Positions 37,778 through 50,600 are shown, counted from the first letter of the stretch. The stretch is 64,000 bases of DNA from Rhodosorus marinus (GCA_029953675.1 JAMWBK010000005.1:2933001-2997000), one strand, 5' to 3'. Notes: generated from the sequence alone by a model not told the origin. A program made the numbers and translations.

Positions 37778-38885
37778 GTTGTCGAGATAGTTTGAATTAG
37801 TTGTTGTTCTACAGTAAAAATGTGTTTTTGCCTACGGCTCCGGTGATTGCTATCGCCTGCAGAAATCCCAAGGTCTGGTTAGATCACAATCTCAATGCAA
37901 ACACAAGCTCAATATGTGTTCATAGCCCAGGCTGATTTAGTGGTGTCTACGTGGATAGCCCACAAGGTATTTCGATCTTCGTTTGGTATTGATGTAGAAG
38001 ATCCTATCCTCAATACCCCGGTACGATTTGTGAACTTCTCCGAGAGCGAACACCTGTAGGTGTAGACACAGAAAGTATCAAGAAACACAATGGGAGCAGG
38101 ACTCCTGGGGGGCAGTCGAGCTACTGCCCTGACCGACCCATTGCGGGTTTGTCCCAAGCGCCGCCGTTCCACTGTACGGCCCCGCCCGCGTCAACGAGGG
38201 GCATCTTGCGTTGTTGCCGAGGTCCTCCCGGGCTCAACGAGTTGTCAACGATCCCTTGGAGCCCTTTTTTTCCGGGCTTTTCCTAAGGGCTTACAAAATT
38301 TGCTTGTTCATGAAAGTCTTTCGGGTCCTGAGCTTCAGGGTTTTCCAGGAAACGGTTCGAGACGTCCAAGATTTGATGAAGTCTTCAGGTACAGGAGCTG
38401 CATGAAGAATGTAAACTGAGCTAAAGAAAACGGTGCGTCCTTTCTAGAAGCGCTCCGCGTGGATGCCGCCTTGCGCTCGAGCGAAAAGGCGTTTGATGAC
38501 CGACTCAGTTAGTTCAGCATTGGAAGAAACACGGACATAACTGAGCTAGCTTAGGGGTCCCTCACGCCTCCCTCACCTTCGAAACCCTCCCCACTACCGA
38601 GCGAAAGTCAGTAGCACTTGACTGTCCATTTCTATAAAGTCAAGACGATTGCGAGTCGGAGACGGCGTTGCGCTGAGAGCATGTTGATGATGGCAACCTC
38701 TGGAAGCATCGAAACACCTTCTTTACATAGGAAATCTGAGAACCTCACGGAAAACTGTTGAAACTCAACATGACGGCCTCGCTTGCTCATAACACAATAG
38801 TTAATGTACGTAGCTAACACACTACCCAACTACACCAAAAAAAATTTAACCCTCGCAAAAACCTTGTTCAAGTCCTCCGCACACC
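37778..38885. other. intergenic region
   Basis: Apart from the weak open frame at 38090-38419, described separately, nothing is supported. 38430-38880 contains no long frame and no repeat I could see. Confidence 0.45.
38090..38419 (+). CDS. hypothetical small protein with a possible targeting peptide
   Basis: An ATG-initiated frame of 109 codons starts with a basic, Ser/Thr/Ala-rich stretch (MGAGLLGGSRATAL, then PKRRRSTVRPRPRQRG) resembling an organelle-targeting peptide. The second half (LQNLLVHESLSGPELQGFPG) matches nothing I know. A second frame over the same bases is also open to the end, so an intron or a chance frame is possible. The call is weak. Confidence 0.25.
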   Translation: MGAGLLGGSRATALTDPLRVCPKRRRSTVRPRPRQRGASCVVAEVLPGSTSCQRSLGALFFRAFPKGLQNLLVHESLSGPELQGFPGNGSRRPRFDEVFRYRSCMKNVN

Positions 38886-40673
38886 TTAGAGGATTTGCAA
38901 CTGTTTTCCTATACGTTCGTACTCTTCGGTTTGTCTCTTCAACTGCTGCTGAAGGTCGTCAAGCTCTGCCTGCAAATTGTAGAAATCCTGAAGCGGATGA
39001 GTGTTCTGCGTCAAGTTAGCTATATATTCAAGACACGCTCTTGAATGTACCCTGCGAGAACTCACGGTTATGAAACCTCCTGAAACCTGGTCTTTCCCTT
39101 CATTCTCTGATTTCGGCTCCTCCTTTCCTCGCATCCTGCTTCTTCTGTGGAAATGTGCAATTTTTCGCAGAAGAATTTGTTGGGAGAGGAGAAGCTGCGT
39201 TCCACTTTCGTGCAGTTCCCACTGCTTCTCAACGGTTTGCCTCGCGTTCAAGCCGGCTTTGCTTTCGTCCATTGTTCTGAGGTGGTTACAGTGCACGTTA
39301 TCAGTTTGCGCTCGCCACTGTCCGTGTTCGATTCCTCAAAAGGTCTTACCTTGCCCCTAAACTCTCAGAAATTCCAAGTCTGCTCGGCGAACAGCGGAAC
39401 TTTTGCATGCCAGAGCAGTCTCGTCCGGCAAATTCAGACGCATCAGTCTTTGACTTCCGCAGGTTATTCCGGAACTTTTGCAGGTGGCTCTTGACATGCT
39501 CCGTTGTTAAGCCCTTTACATCCATAATCTCAAGGATAGTCTTGGGAACTGCATTCTCAATTCCCGCTACGTTCACTGCTCGAAGGAACCGCTCGTGGAG
39601 ATCCTGCGTCCACACCAGCCTCTTCTTGATGGAGATTGTTCTTTGCGCATTTTCCATCGCACTCTGCAATGTGGACAAACGCAAAAAGTTAGATTCGTCA
39701 AGCAAGGTTCAGCGGTTTTCGGATGTAGCTAGCCTACCTCCAGGCTCCTCGTGCCAGCTTGCTCTTGAGCCTCTGAGTTTTCCTCTGGTTGGGCCAGTTC
39801 TTGCCGAGGGGGCAATTTGGGGCTGCTCAGTTTTGCGCTTGTGCTTGTATCAGATCGAATTTCAACAATCATTCGCGACATGGCCTGGTCTTCGAGGGAC
39901 CTTCGGCTCCGTCGACCCAAAAATTCGTCCCCTACGGACGACGGCAAAGCTGGGCAGCACGCCCGCGAACTTTCTTCATTTTGGCTTGGTGCCCGCGACT
40001 GTGGATTTCTAGGTCTTGCTTTCCCTTCATAATCAGACGGCTTGGCAGCCTTGACCCTCTGTGCACCCGGCTGCTCAAGTTTTTGACCGCTCATCGCTGG
40101 CCTCTTTCCAGTCTCAAGCAAAGGGCGCTCTCTCGGGAGGGGAACATTGCACTCCCCAAAGCACTTGTCACGCATTTGTCTAGTGTCGTTCAAACCCTTT
40201 TGCTCCAGATGATTCGACGCATCCAAACCAAGCATTTCGTCCTCCCCAAGGCACCCGCCAGCATCCCTCGCGAGTCCGGTCCCCAGCGACCTATTCTCAT
40301 CATCCCTCAACGGAACATTGAACTCCTCAAAGAACTTGTCACGAATTTGTCTCGTATCGTTCAAGCCCTTTTGCTCCGGATTATTCCAAGCATCCAAACC
40401 GCCAACATCCCTCACGAGCCCGTTCCCCAACCACATATTCTCATCATCCCTCAACTCATTCGGGGTACTGAGCAGAAACATATCCCCGACTTCCTGTACG
40501 GGAACAGTCTCTTCCGACGCTTCCCTGGCCCACTCATTATTCATTTCCATCAACCTGGTCTCTTTTCTCAACTCCGACGCTCCGGTTACGACCGAAGCGC
40601 TATTTTCTACCGACTGCCTCAAGCTTTCAAGCTTCATATGCACGTCCACCTCAAACTCACCCCCCAATTTCAT
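38886..40673 (-). CDS. GARP (MYB-CC/PHR-like) transcription factor
   Basis: Exons 40673-39738, 39663-39350, 39276-39066 and 39005-38886 encode 526 residues. The N-terminal 312 residues are polar and contain a near-exact internal duplication (EQKGLNDTRQIRDKFFEEFN and EQKGLNDTRQMRDKCFGECN). The GARP DNA-binding domain is unmistakable: KKRLVWTQDLHERFLRAVN, then AVPKTILEIMDVKGLTTEHV and KSHLQKFRNN, the signature of PHR1/ARR-B factors. The C-terminus is coiled coil (QWELHESGTQLLLSQQILLR; LQAELDDLQQQLKRQTEEYE), as in MYB-CC proteins. PHR-like factors control phosphate or nutrient responses in plants and green algae; that role here is inference. The third exon was placed using the CTCAG splice site that restores phase. 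The last intron (60 bp) is in frame and may be optional. Confidence 0.85.
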
Positions 40674-42194
40674 CACGCACTCTCCACCCGGCACCCCCTT
40701 CTCCTCTCTCGAAACACAACAACAAAAAGACTTCCTCCCACTTGCCCCGCAGTGCAGTCCCCTCCAAGAAAAAAACACCTCACAACTCTTTCACATCACT
40801 TGCCAAGGTCATTACAAACGCCAAAACTATCTTTTCAAGCAACCACCAGCACGCTCCCCAACCCCCAACCCCCAACCCCTTATCAGCTACCCTCAATGAC
40901 CCCATAGCTAATCCTCCATCGTCCGTATGCTCAACTCAGCACTCAGTTTCACCCCTTCTTCCGTCTTCATCAAAATCAGATAATAAAATGGAATCCTTCG
41001 CAAACCCCGCCCCCCCCCTCCCTTTTTCCAATCCACCCCTCTTCTCCCCATCTTTTTTGGTTCGGAGAGCACTCGTGGGCAGATCACAGCTTTTTCACAT
41101 GTTCCTGACCCCCCCCCCCCCAAGCCCACCCCTAATCCAATTTTTTTCAATGACGAGGCGACGGCCAAAAAGTAATAAATCTTCTTTCCTTTCATTGACG
41201 ATATGGTTTTCGTCCTTATTTTTTCCTGCTTTCAGATTGGCATTCTCATAGTAGATTAGAGACATGACTGGCATAAATATTACTGTTATTCACTACTTGT
41301 TGAGGTCCAAAGGTTCGTATTTGGTACGCAGAAACCCACATTCAGAAGACAAAGACAATATTTCAATGAGAAAGTTTATTTTACTTATTTTAGAGTGGTT
41401 TACTATCTTAAATTTGGTATAGATGGATAGTTTTCGAAATGTTGTTTTCCGACAGCATGGGGGAGGAAGGAACGGCGTGTGGAGGGAGGGGGGGGTATGA
41501 AAACCGGAAGGAACGAATCTAATGCATAGTTTTCTTCCCCCTCAAAAAGTTTTGGAGGAAAATTAGATTTGCTAGCTCTTATTTGATTTCTTGTCTCCAT
41601 TATGGAATCTTTCTTGCTGAGGCTTTTTTTCAATGGTTTCCATTGCATTATTAATATCTAGTTTTATTCAATGTTTGGTGTAAGAGGCTAGATCCTTTGA
41701 AATGTAAAAAAAAAAAGGTTTGGGAGGGGGTGAGGCGGTTAGGGTTTCCTAGCCTAAGTAGAAATCGCCAAGTCCCCAAATAGATTGTTGATTGCTACTC
41801 TTTGCGGTGGTTGAGATTATCATCTTGGATGGGGCGGGGCAAAAACTCCATCCCGCAGTGTTGAAGAGGCTAAGGAGCTCAGATGCATTGTGGAGGTTCC
41901 ATTGTAGTGCAGTGCGTAGTTAGGTATATCTCAGGCTGAAGGAAGTGCACTAAGGTATGACTAAGGCAAGAATGCAGCCTGTTCAACCTCCTTCCCGGTC
42001 GTCGTTTCATTTCATTCGTTCCTGAACGGCGGAGGTGTGGGTGCTTGGTTTGGTCTGGATCTGCGCCTGGCCACTAGGTGACTACTCTACGATAGGCGCA
42101 CCCGATCGGCTGAGAACGTCCAGCAGCTCCTACCCCACCCCGAAGATAGCGCTCTCCTTCAACCCCAGCGAACACTAATCCATAACCAATATAA
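40674..42194. other. intergenic region with extreme C-runs
   Basis: 40850-41140 is C-rich on the plus strand (C-runs of 9-14 near 41011-41020 and 41108-41121), that is G-rich on the coding strand of the GARP gene whose start lies at 40673. 41250-41700 is AT-rich. 41700-42190 has no recognisable gene but may hold decayed upstream parts of the adjacent retroelement. Confidence 0.5.
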
Positions 42195-43253
42195 ACTCCT
42201 GAACTGGAATCCCGAAAATACCCTGCATGGCAGCAGGTCGCCCTCCCTTGCAGGTGGGGAGGCCTTGGATTCTGCACTCGAGGACGCGTCCAACCCATTG
42301 CCTTCTACACAGCATGGATACACACCTTCCGGGAGAACCAAGGCTACTGGCCATACGTCAAAACCCTGCAAGAAAGAACCATGGCGGATGCTACACGCCC
42401 CATCCCCAGAACCCTACATGTACTCCGCTCTACAGACTCCCTGAACGGGCAAATCCTACCGGCTAGCTCTGTGGATACAGAGACACTTCAACCCTGAGAC
42501 CAACCCACGAATTCGCAAGACTCGCCTGCGTCACGTACCTGACTGAGGCCCCCCCTGCCCAACAAATTCCTGACCAGCCCGGGTGAAGCACGGTTCCATC
42601 TAAAAACCCTTTCGAGAGAGTCACAGCAAACTGCTTTCATCCGGCTGGTCGCTGATCCCCTAGTCGACCCCGAACACAGAGCTCGAATCCGCTCCGCTGC
42701 AGGAGCGCAAGCGGCGTGCAAAGATTCCATCATTGTCCGACTTCGACCGCGCTGTGGCAACGGCGACATAATGAGATCTGCACTGAGCTGGCCGCTGGCT
42801 TAACAGATGGCAGTTCAGGGATGTTCAGCAAGAACCTACAGATTACTTCACAGACTCGAATCTGAGACCCGATCTGGTGGCTATCCACCCTCGAACATGT
42901 CAAAGATTTACGATCGATGTGATGGTGGTGTCACCCCTACAGGCGAGGCACCTGCGAAGAGCAAAGACAATAATGGCTATGCAGCGAAGCAGGCGGAGCG
43001 CTGGAAACTTGCGCACTACAAGGAGGCGTTGGCGACGGAGCATCTAGATAACAAACTGATTCCGATTGCTATTGAAACTTTCGGGAGGACTGGGCAGATG
43101 ACACGGGATTCCCTACGAGCAGGCTGTGGTCACTTGCTCACCAAGAAGGACGAGTTGAGCAATTTGAGGGCTCAACTAAACAGGACACTTTGGGCAGGGA
43201 ATGCAGAGCTTGCCTTAGGAGCTTTGCGTGTGGATCAGTCGGACCAACCGTGA
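42195..43253 (+). mobile_element. non-LTR retroelement relic (3' half of the polyprotein)
   Basis: A single reading frame on the plus strand runs from 42195 to the stop before 43254 and is interrupted only by stops at 42495, 42540 and 42800. It carries, in the correct order, segments typical of the region after the reverse-transcriptase domain in non-LTR elements: AWQQVALPCRWGGLGF with an AFYTAW block; then EHRARIRSAAGAQA; then AERWKLAHYKEAL and LIPIAIETFGRTGQ near the C-terminus. The zinc-knuckle region that usually sits before the last block appears deleted around 42800. Three stops in an otherwise conserved frame show the copy is dead but not very old. No target-site duplication or poly-A tail was identified. 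Confidence 0.72.
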
Positions 43254-46200
43254 TCCTTTATTCTTCTTTTTTTTATCGTAGCTAGACCCCGGGTGGCGGG
43301 GTTAAACCCAAGCATTTTCCCTAGATAGTGATAGAACTAGTATTGCCTCGCATTTGGCAGTTGCCCAGTAAAGTTTACAGCTAAGAAAAAAATCCATGCA
43401 GGGGGGTTGGTGGCATGATACTCGATTAGCAAAGTAATAGGGACAGACTGGCAATAATATCTATCCCCTTATTCTGTCCCATCTACCCTTAATATTAATA
43501 CGAAACTGGTTACCCCCCCCTTGGTTCAAACCAAATTCTTTCCACCCCAGAACGTGAATCCAATCCAAAGATCACTGAACCACACACACACCCCCCTCCC
43601 TTTTATTTCTCTCCCAACGTAAAAGACACGACTTTACCCCCCTTCTAAGTGTTGGTGTCCCATAAAGTTGAAACTCAATAGGAGAAAAAAAAAAGAAGGC
43701 GTTTCGGTCACCAAACCAAACAACCAAACAGGAATCTGGTGCGACAAATCAGATTCCACTTGACAATAAGTTTCTTTATTTTCTAAAACCTTAACTGAAG
43801 CGTACGAATCTTCTCTCCAATCATATGGGAACCAGTAATTTTCGCTTATCCAATCATATCAAGATGCCGGGGCCTGACCAGATTCTGGTACGGCCACAAA
43901 ATCTTGAAAGGAACGTTATAAAAACTTCGGATTTTAATATCTGCTGGGCATTGCCGTCAGAACTGGGCGCACTCCGATGTTGGCCAATCAAACGTTGCGT
44001 GTTATTTACTTCGGCTTCTATATTTCTGGTAGTTTTCGCAGTAATTGTCATTGAAAAGCTTTAGGTTGCGGGCTATCATCCTGCCAGCAACTACTTATTT
44101 ACACCAGCAACTACTTTACACCAGCAACCGTGCAAACTGGTGTTTTGAGGTTTGGTGGGGGGTCATGGTCACCTGTGGTTCCCGTTCTTGTCTGGCTAAG
44201 AGCATGTGGGATATAAGGAACTCTAGCAGCGAGATGAGCGCTTTTTGTTTCCCAAGCCTTTTCTGCGCTTGCTTAACTTTTCAAAATTACCACCCCCCCC
44301 CCTTCCTCTCCTCCCCAGGGTTCAACGTTTCCAAGAGCCAGTGACCATTTTCCAACTCTTGCCCAATCCGAAAATTTTCTTTGCCAATTTCCACTCTACA
44401 ACAATGTTTCCTTCGAGCGCAAGTTGGGTACGTTATTATATCCAATTTTCAAGCCAGGTTAAATGTTACTGGAAACCGAGAAAATACAGGTTAAGCAAGG
44501 TAGTTTTTATTAGGAAACACTAAAATGTACACGTGCAACTTGTACAACAGTTTGTACAATGAACAGAATTGGTTTCGGAAAGGGACGATGACGATGACAG
44601 CATCCATATTGACCGGACACTAGTCCGGCCTGAGTGACGTTTCTGGAATGTTGCCGATTGGAGTGCAAGAGCATGGGTTATAGATTTTTGGAACCCGTAT
44701 TTTTTGCTGATGGAAAGCGGGCAGACCGACTCTCCAGATAAGGTGGTGGGGTGCAACCGGAGCAGGAGAAACCTGACGAAGTCCGGTAATTCTTCGCTTT
44801 TTTAGAGGTTATTCTGAAGCTTGCAGAGCTCGCCCGCCGTGTTCTGGTTTGGACTTGCGTCTTGGACAAGCTTGGAGGCTTCGTGCGCAAAAGACCTGCC
44901 CTGGGCGAACGTTTTCGTTCGTTCTCACATCCGGTTCCCTTTGGACGTTCCCAATCGATACCTCCGAGCATTCTGAACGGGTACTCCAGACTCAGTATAC
45001 TGCTTCAAGTTGGAAGCTCGTCCAGCAAAACCAATTCAGTCTACCTCGTTCCAAGTTCCCTGAGTACTTGTTCAAATGATTCAGTACTGAGCACTGAGCA
45101 TCACTTCCGTGCGGGATTTAATGAACTACCAAGGACGATCATTGCGAGTAAACAACAGCTTTTGTGCGAAACCGCGAATGCACTGCTTCCTCGTGACCGA
45201 CGGTTTCCTTGTTTGCCTTTCCGAGGGTCCTAAACAGCGTTGTCGGCGAATTTTATGCTTCATGCAAGGATGTTGTAACTTTTTGCCTTCCTGTCACTAG
45301 GTTCAAAAATTGGTGGTGAAACTAGCTTATCCCTGCATTGCCAGACACACATCGAGGAGAGTAAACTCTCGGACCCCAAGCTTAATTGTTGCATCGTCAA
45401 TCACTAGCAAGTGAGGGTTCCAGCACTGACACAATTGTTTGCAGTGCTCACAACTTTAGCCATACCTTGCTCAGCAATATGATATTGGATGTGTAAACGT
45501 CTCTGCAGCCACAACCGTAGCAATTGTACCCTGGACAGTAGTGTCTTGTTCATCAAATCCCGGAAACCGATGTTCCTGCACAGGAGATAATTTGGAAGCT
45601 GCCGCTTGATCTCTTAACGTTTGAAGAACTCCGGCACCAAGGCTGAGTCTCTTAGCCGCGAGCAATATTGGTTGAAGAGTTTTACACTCCGTGGAAGCGT
45701 TTTGGTTCTGTTTAGTCAAAGTCTCTGTCCGGGTTAAATATGAGCCAGACTCGTCCGGGACACGCTAACGTCCTGTCAAGATACAATCGACAGAGGAGCT
45801 TGGAGAGTTCAGACGGGTATGCGTCAGTTGCTGAATAGTGCCTGGAATTTTCTCAGAATATGAAACTACTGAAAAGTCTAAACGCGCAGAGAGAAAGTAA
45901 CGCCATCATGTATTCTAACGGTGTCGGCTAGCGAGGACAAGCACCGGACGCCCAATTGAAGCCTCCGCAGAATCCGCGAACATCCGATTGCGCTTGCTAG
46001 TGTACAGTGCTCCAGAGGCTGATATCGGAGAATCCTAGCCTCGGCACTTAACGTAACTGTTCGAAAATTGTACTCCAGAGCTCGTCCTTTTATCCCCATA
46101 ATCTCAGCAGGATCCCACAGACCTGAACCACTTCGCATGGCTGAGCACCGTTTAAACTAGTTAGCATTCGACGAGCTTTCTGGGAAACCAAGTTATAAGC

Positions 46201-47606
46201 AAAATACTATAAAAATCAAAATATTTGACATTCTTATCAATGATTGGTCTTCTTGTGTTGAAGGAGTTGTAAGTATACGGAAGAAACTACAAAATAAATT
46301 GGTCCTCCCCGTCCAAAAATATAATTTTCAACATAATAAGTTGTTTGAATAAACTGAAATTACTGAAAATCCATCCCGTCTCTAGTTTCAATTGGTTAAG
46401 CCAATACCAATGAAAATGATGAATATTGTACCATCTATTTATTACAAAATTTAATAGACTCAATTTATTCGAAGTCCGTGTGCATGCTCTAATTTACGAC
46501 AGAATCACTCTTTAGCTGCTTGATTATAGAAGCCGTCTAGTTCGATCGGAGACCTTTTGACTTAGTTTAGAAAAATATCACTTTTTGATATAATAGGTCT
46601 TATTTAGAGAACTAGTTCTATAATCTTGCAACCATTTGCATTTTGTAGAAGTTAAGGTTATATTAAAGAATATATTGAATCAAATACTTTTCATAAAGTA
46701 AATAAAGAAGGATTTTTCATGTTTTAGCAACCATAGCCTTTGATCTGGAATGTTGAAAAGACAGAAAAAAGAAGACTTTCTTTATCATGGAAATATTCTA
46801 TCACGGTTGGAGTCATATGTCATCCTGGGATCCATGACAAGCCTGCCTTCTTCCAGATGGAAAAACGCTTCTCAATGTTGTGTGAGGCGGATCCTTGAAA
46901 AAGTTTTTTTTTTTGTGGATAGTGGTGACGAGGAGGGAGGCTGGGAGGGAAAGAGTGGTGAGGTGGGGGGGGGAATTTCTGTGAATGTGCTGTGAGGAGG
47001 AGTGGTGTGGTTGAATGTGAGGATATCTCCTTATTTGTATTTAAAAGATCTACTTCAAGGCCGAGGGGTTTTTGTTGTAGTTCTATGAGTTGCGTTTGTT
47101 GAAGTTCTCTGATTTTGAGGGGTTGGAGTTCGGGGGGGGTGGGGGGGGAGGGGGAGACAAGTTTTGGGTTGGTGTTTGCTGTTGTGTTGTTGTGTGTTGT
47201 CTTGGTCTTGGGGTGAGCTGGGGTTCCTGGACTTGTGGAAATTTTGAGCAGCCCGTGCTTGATGGTTGTATTTTGCGCTCTGGGTTACTGGCGCCCAGGC
47301 TAGGCCCACTTTGAAGGGGGGCGGTTGGAGGGGAAGGGTTGGTTACGTTTTCTTGGTGGTTTTTGTTACCCTTTTTTGCGTGGGTGGAGTTTGGAAAAGG
47401 GGCTCCTAAGGGGATGTAGCGTGTCGAGAAAAAGCCCAGTGGACTTTTTCTTTTTGTACAGAAAGAATGGAGTTGGGTTTTGTTGGAATGGTTGTCGATC
47501 GGGGAATTGCCTTTTGCTATAGCGGCTGCGTAGAATGGTTTTAGGGGATCAGCCTTCCAGTGGAATAAGAAAGAGCACGAGGTATGGATGATAGCGTGAA
47601 TGCGTA
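43254..47606. other. gene-poor island
   Basis: 43490-43650 contains C-runs on the plus strand without a minus-strand gene beside them. 44083-44128 has a short tandem repeat built on CCAGCAACTACTT. 45.3-46.1 kb carries the cryptic minus-strand coding signal described separately. 46190-46740 is strongly AT-rich. 46915-47340 is G-rich on the plus strand (GGGGGGGTGGGGGGGGAGGG near 47132-47152), which fits the ATAD2 promoter and leader. Confidence 0.5.
45880..46138 (-). CDS. possible first exon of an unidentified minus-strand gene
   Basis: An ATG at 46138 opens an 86-codon frame of good protein-like composition (MRSGSGLWDPAEIMGIKGRA; RTVTLSAEARILRYQPLEHC). Further down the same strand lie other coding-like blocks flanked by AG or GT: about 45567-45473 (FRDLMNKTLLSRVQLLRLWL) and about 45437-45340 (NPHLLVIDDATIKLGVREFT). 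I could not join all blocks in phase and recognise no family, so the gene model is incomplete and the function unknown. Confidence 0.28.
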
Positions 47607-50600
47607 ATGTTGAATATAGTTTTCCTCGGCGTCATCAGGAGAATTCTACCCACCTTGATGGTTGTAGAGCGAATGAAATTGTTTCCTGTCAAGGTTGGTA
47701 CTGATTGTCATGTGATCATGTATAGGATTGGATCGAGAAAAAGCGTGGCCTGGAAAGAATTTGTAGAAGTTGTAAGTGTTGGTTCAGGTGAACCCCCGAA
47801 GAAGCGAGTTGTGAAACTAGGCAGCCCTCAGACTCACAAACGCAACCGAGAAACAGCAGTACAGGGAAGATCCGGACAGATTCGTAGAGAAGTCGGGTAT
47901 TCCCGTAGACGACGGAGAAGCATGTCTCGAGAAGACGGAGATAGTGAAGATGACGGTCGACATGAAAATGGGCGGGATGTCGCTGGGAAAGGTCCAGCGG
48001 AATTGAGTGGTGACCTTGTATATAGCGCGCGGGGGAGGCTCAGGAGGAGGGTAAATCTGAATGAGGAAGAGATGTTTGAGGACGAACTCGAGGATGAGCG
48101 ACCATTGGCAAAGCGAAAAAGTGATAGCCTCACGAGGAGAAGAAGCTATAACTTAACTTCAAAATCGGAGTCACAGTCACACGATTCGAGCCCTGGAAAG
48201 ATCGCTTACACGACACGGGCGGGGAGAACCAGCAGCAGAAACTCCAAATACGATCTTTACGATGACAGCGACGACAATGATTCTATGGTTACGGAAACAC
48301 GATCGAAACGAACACTCCTCAGAAATGGTGAGCGGGCGCTGCGTGCTCAGGATGAGCACGAGGAGGATGTTGACGACAGCAGCGGTCTTCGACGGAGCTC
48401 ACGCAAGCGAAGCAGTCCAGCACCGTACGCTCATCGAGACGACCACATCAATGGGGAGAAGATGTCAAACGACTCCGTCAAGGAGGAACCAAAGTACACC
48501 CCTCGAAGCAACACGGTAAGCCGAACCCCGGCCGTCACTGGTGACGTACCTACTGGTTCTCGGAGGGCGCTCAATTCCGTTTCTTCTTTTCTCAACGCAC
48601 CTGATAGGACGGGAGTTCGGATGACGGAAAACCGATCCGCCGTAGCGGACGCCTAAGAAGACAACCGAGCAAGTCCTCTCCATTGCGGGAGGATCTAGCT
48701 TCACCGAAAATTAATCAACGACAGCGGCTGCAGCGAGTGCGGGACAGGGAGCAGAGATACATGCGACGCTCTTCGCAACCCAAATCTAGTCCGTTCGAAC
48801 CTGAACATGAATCAGATGACTTCAAGAGAAATTTACGGCCGAGATCAAGCAGAAGATCACTTCGGGAAGTACCAGACAGTCAAATAGAGGTCAGAAGACG
48901 TAGTAGGGATTCTTCTGATGACGCATATAGCGCAAACTCGTCTGAGGACGACGATACCGCTACAGTGGCCCACATGTCGGAGGAAGAGAAATACGATATG
49001 GCGAAAACGGCAAATCAGATGCAGGACCTTCCGCCTCGAGAGCTGAGACAGCCACGAGAACGTGCGCAAGTACCTGCTCATATTGCAGACTTGGCCCGAG
49101 AGGCTCGGGATTCTAGGAGGCCTCGCTCGTACCGACCTCGAGTCAGAGACATTCTTTTCGATCAGGTGAAGACCGGGGGTGAATCGAAAAAGCCTGCGAT
49201 TGAACCGGTGAAGGTTGACCCGTCCATTACTTGGGACGTTGTAGGGGGTCTTGACTCGCACATTCGGGCTCTAAAGGAGATGGTACTGTTGCCATTGTTG
49301 TATCCCGAGGTGTTCAAGAAATTCAAGTTGGAGCCTCCGAAGGGGGTTCTCTTCTACGGCCCACCGGGCACTGGAAAAACCCTCTGTGCGAGAGCGCTGG
49401 CAGCTAGCGCCGGAATTATTCCGTCCACGGACAAGGACGGTACGAATCAAAGTTCGAAGCCAGAGTCGCCTTGTTTCACTGTGCTGATGGCTTTGGTCTT
49501 GTTGCAAAATAATACAGGCAAGGCCGTCCAGACGTCTAGGGTCTCTTTCTTTATCAGGAACGGCGCGGATTGCCTAAGTAAATGGGTGGGTGAAGCTGAA
49601 AGGAATCTGCGACAGCTTTTTGAGGTTGCCAAAAAGCACCAGCCAAGCATCATCTTCTTCGACGAAATTGATGGATTGGCCCCAGTACGCTCGTCAAGGC
49701 AGGATCAGATTCACAGTTCGATTGTGTCCACTTTATTGGGACTGATGGACGGCCTGGAAGCTCGGGGACAGATCGTGGTGATTGGGGCGACGAATCGAGT
49801 GGATTCTATCGACCCGGCTCTGCGCCGTGCTGGTCGTTTTGATCGCGAACTAATCTTCAAGCTACCTAATCATGTCGCGAGAAGGCGGATCTTGGATATT
49901 CATACAAGCAAGTGGGATGTGAAACCCGAAGAGAGCCTCCTGCGTGAGTTGGCGGACAGAACCGTGGGCTACTGCGGCGCAGATTTGAAGTCACTCTGTA
50001 CGGAAGCGTCGCTGAGGGCATTGCGACGAAGGTACGTCACCATGATTTGACTCTTTCTCTCGTTTCCGATTGTCAGGAAGCCTTTGGTGTAGAACGCTCT
50101 CTAAGGCGCCACCGCTCTCCATTGTTGTGATGTTCACAAAGATACCCGCAAATCTACAAGTCCCAACAGAAACTCGAGATTGACCCAGACCAGGTCAAGA
50201 TCATGGGAATCGATTTCTTCCTCTCAATGCAATCGATTGTACCATCCAGTCATCGGTCAAGCTTGGTCCAAGCTCGTCCGCTGAGCGGTCGAGTTGCACC
50301 TCTGCTGGATTCTGCTTTCGGCGAAGCGAAGAAAAAGCTACGGGACATCTTCCGACAAGGAACGGTGAACTCAGCAGACTTTGCGCTTGGAGATGAAGCA
50401 CAGGAGGATGGGGACTCCGATCTAGAGCTATTCTATGATGAGGAAGTTTCGAAGGACGCGGGCAATCGTATGGGCACCCTCGAATCAATCGCGAGGTCTA
50501 TGCAACAGCCAACCACACGCCCACGTTTACTAGTTTGCGGCAAACCTGGTATGGGCCAAGTACAAATAGCCCCGGCCATTCTCCACGCACTGGAAGGCTG

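Noticed and set aside
39789-40907. 372-codon plus-strand open frame
   Set aside because: Antisense shadow of the GARP gene and its C-rich upstream tract; low-complexity Pro/Ser composition.
42700-42800. RHNEICTELA-like motif in a second frame of the retroelement
   Set aside because: It overlaps the frame that carries all other element motifs, so it is probably coincidental.
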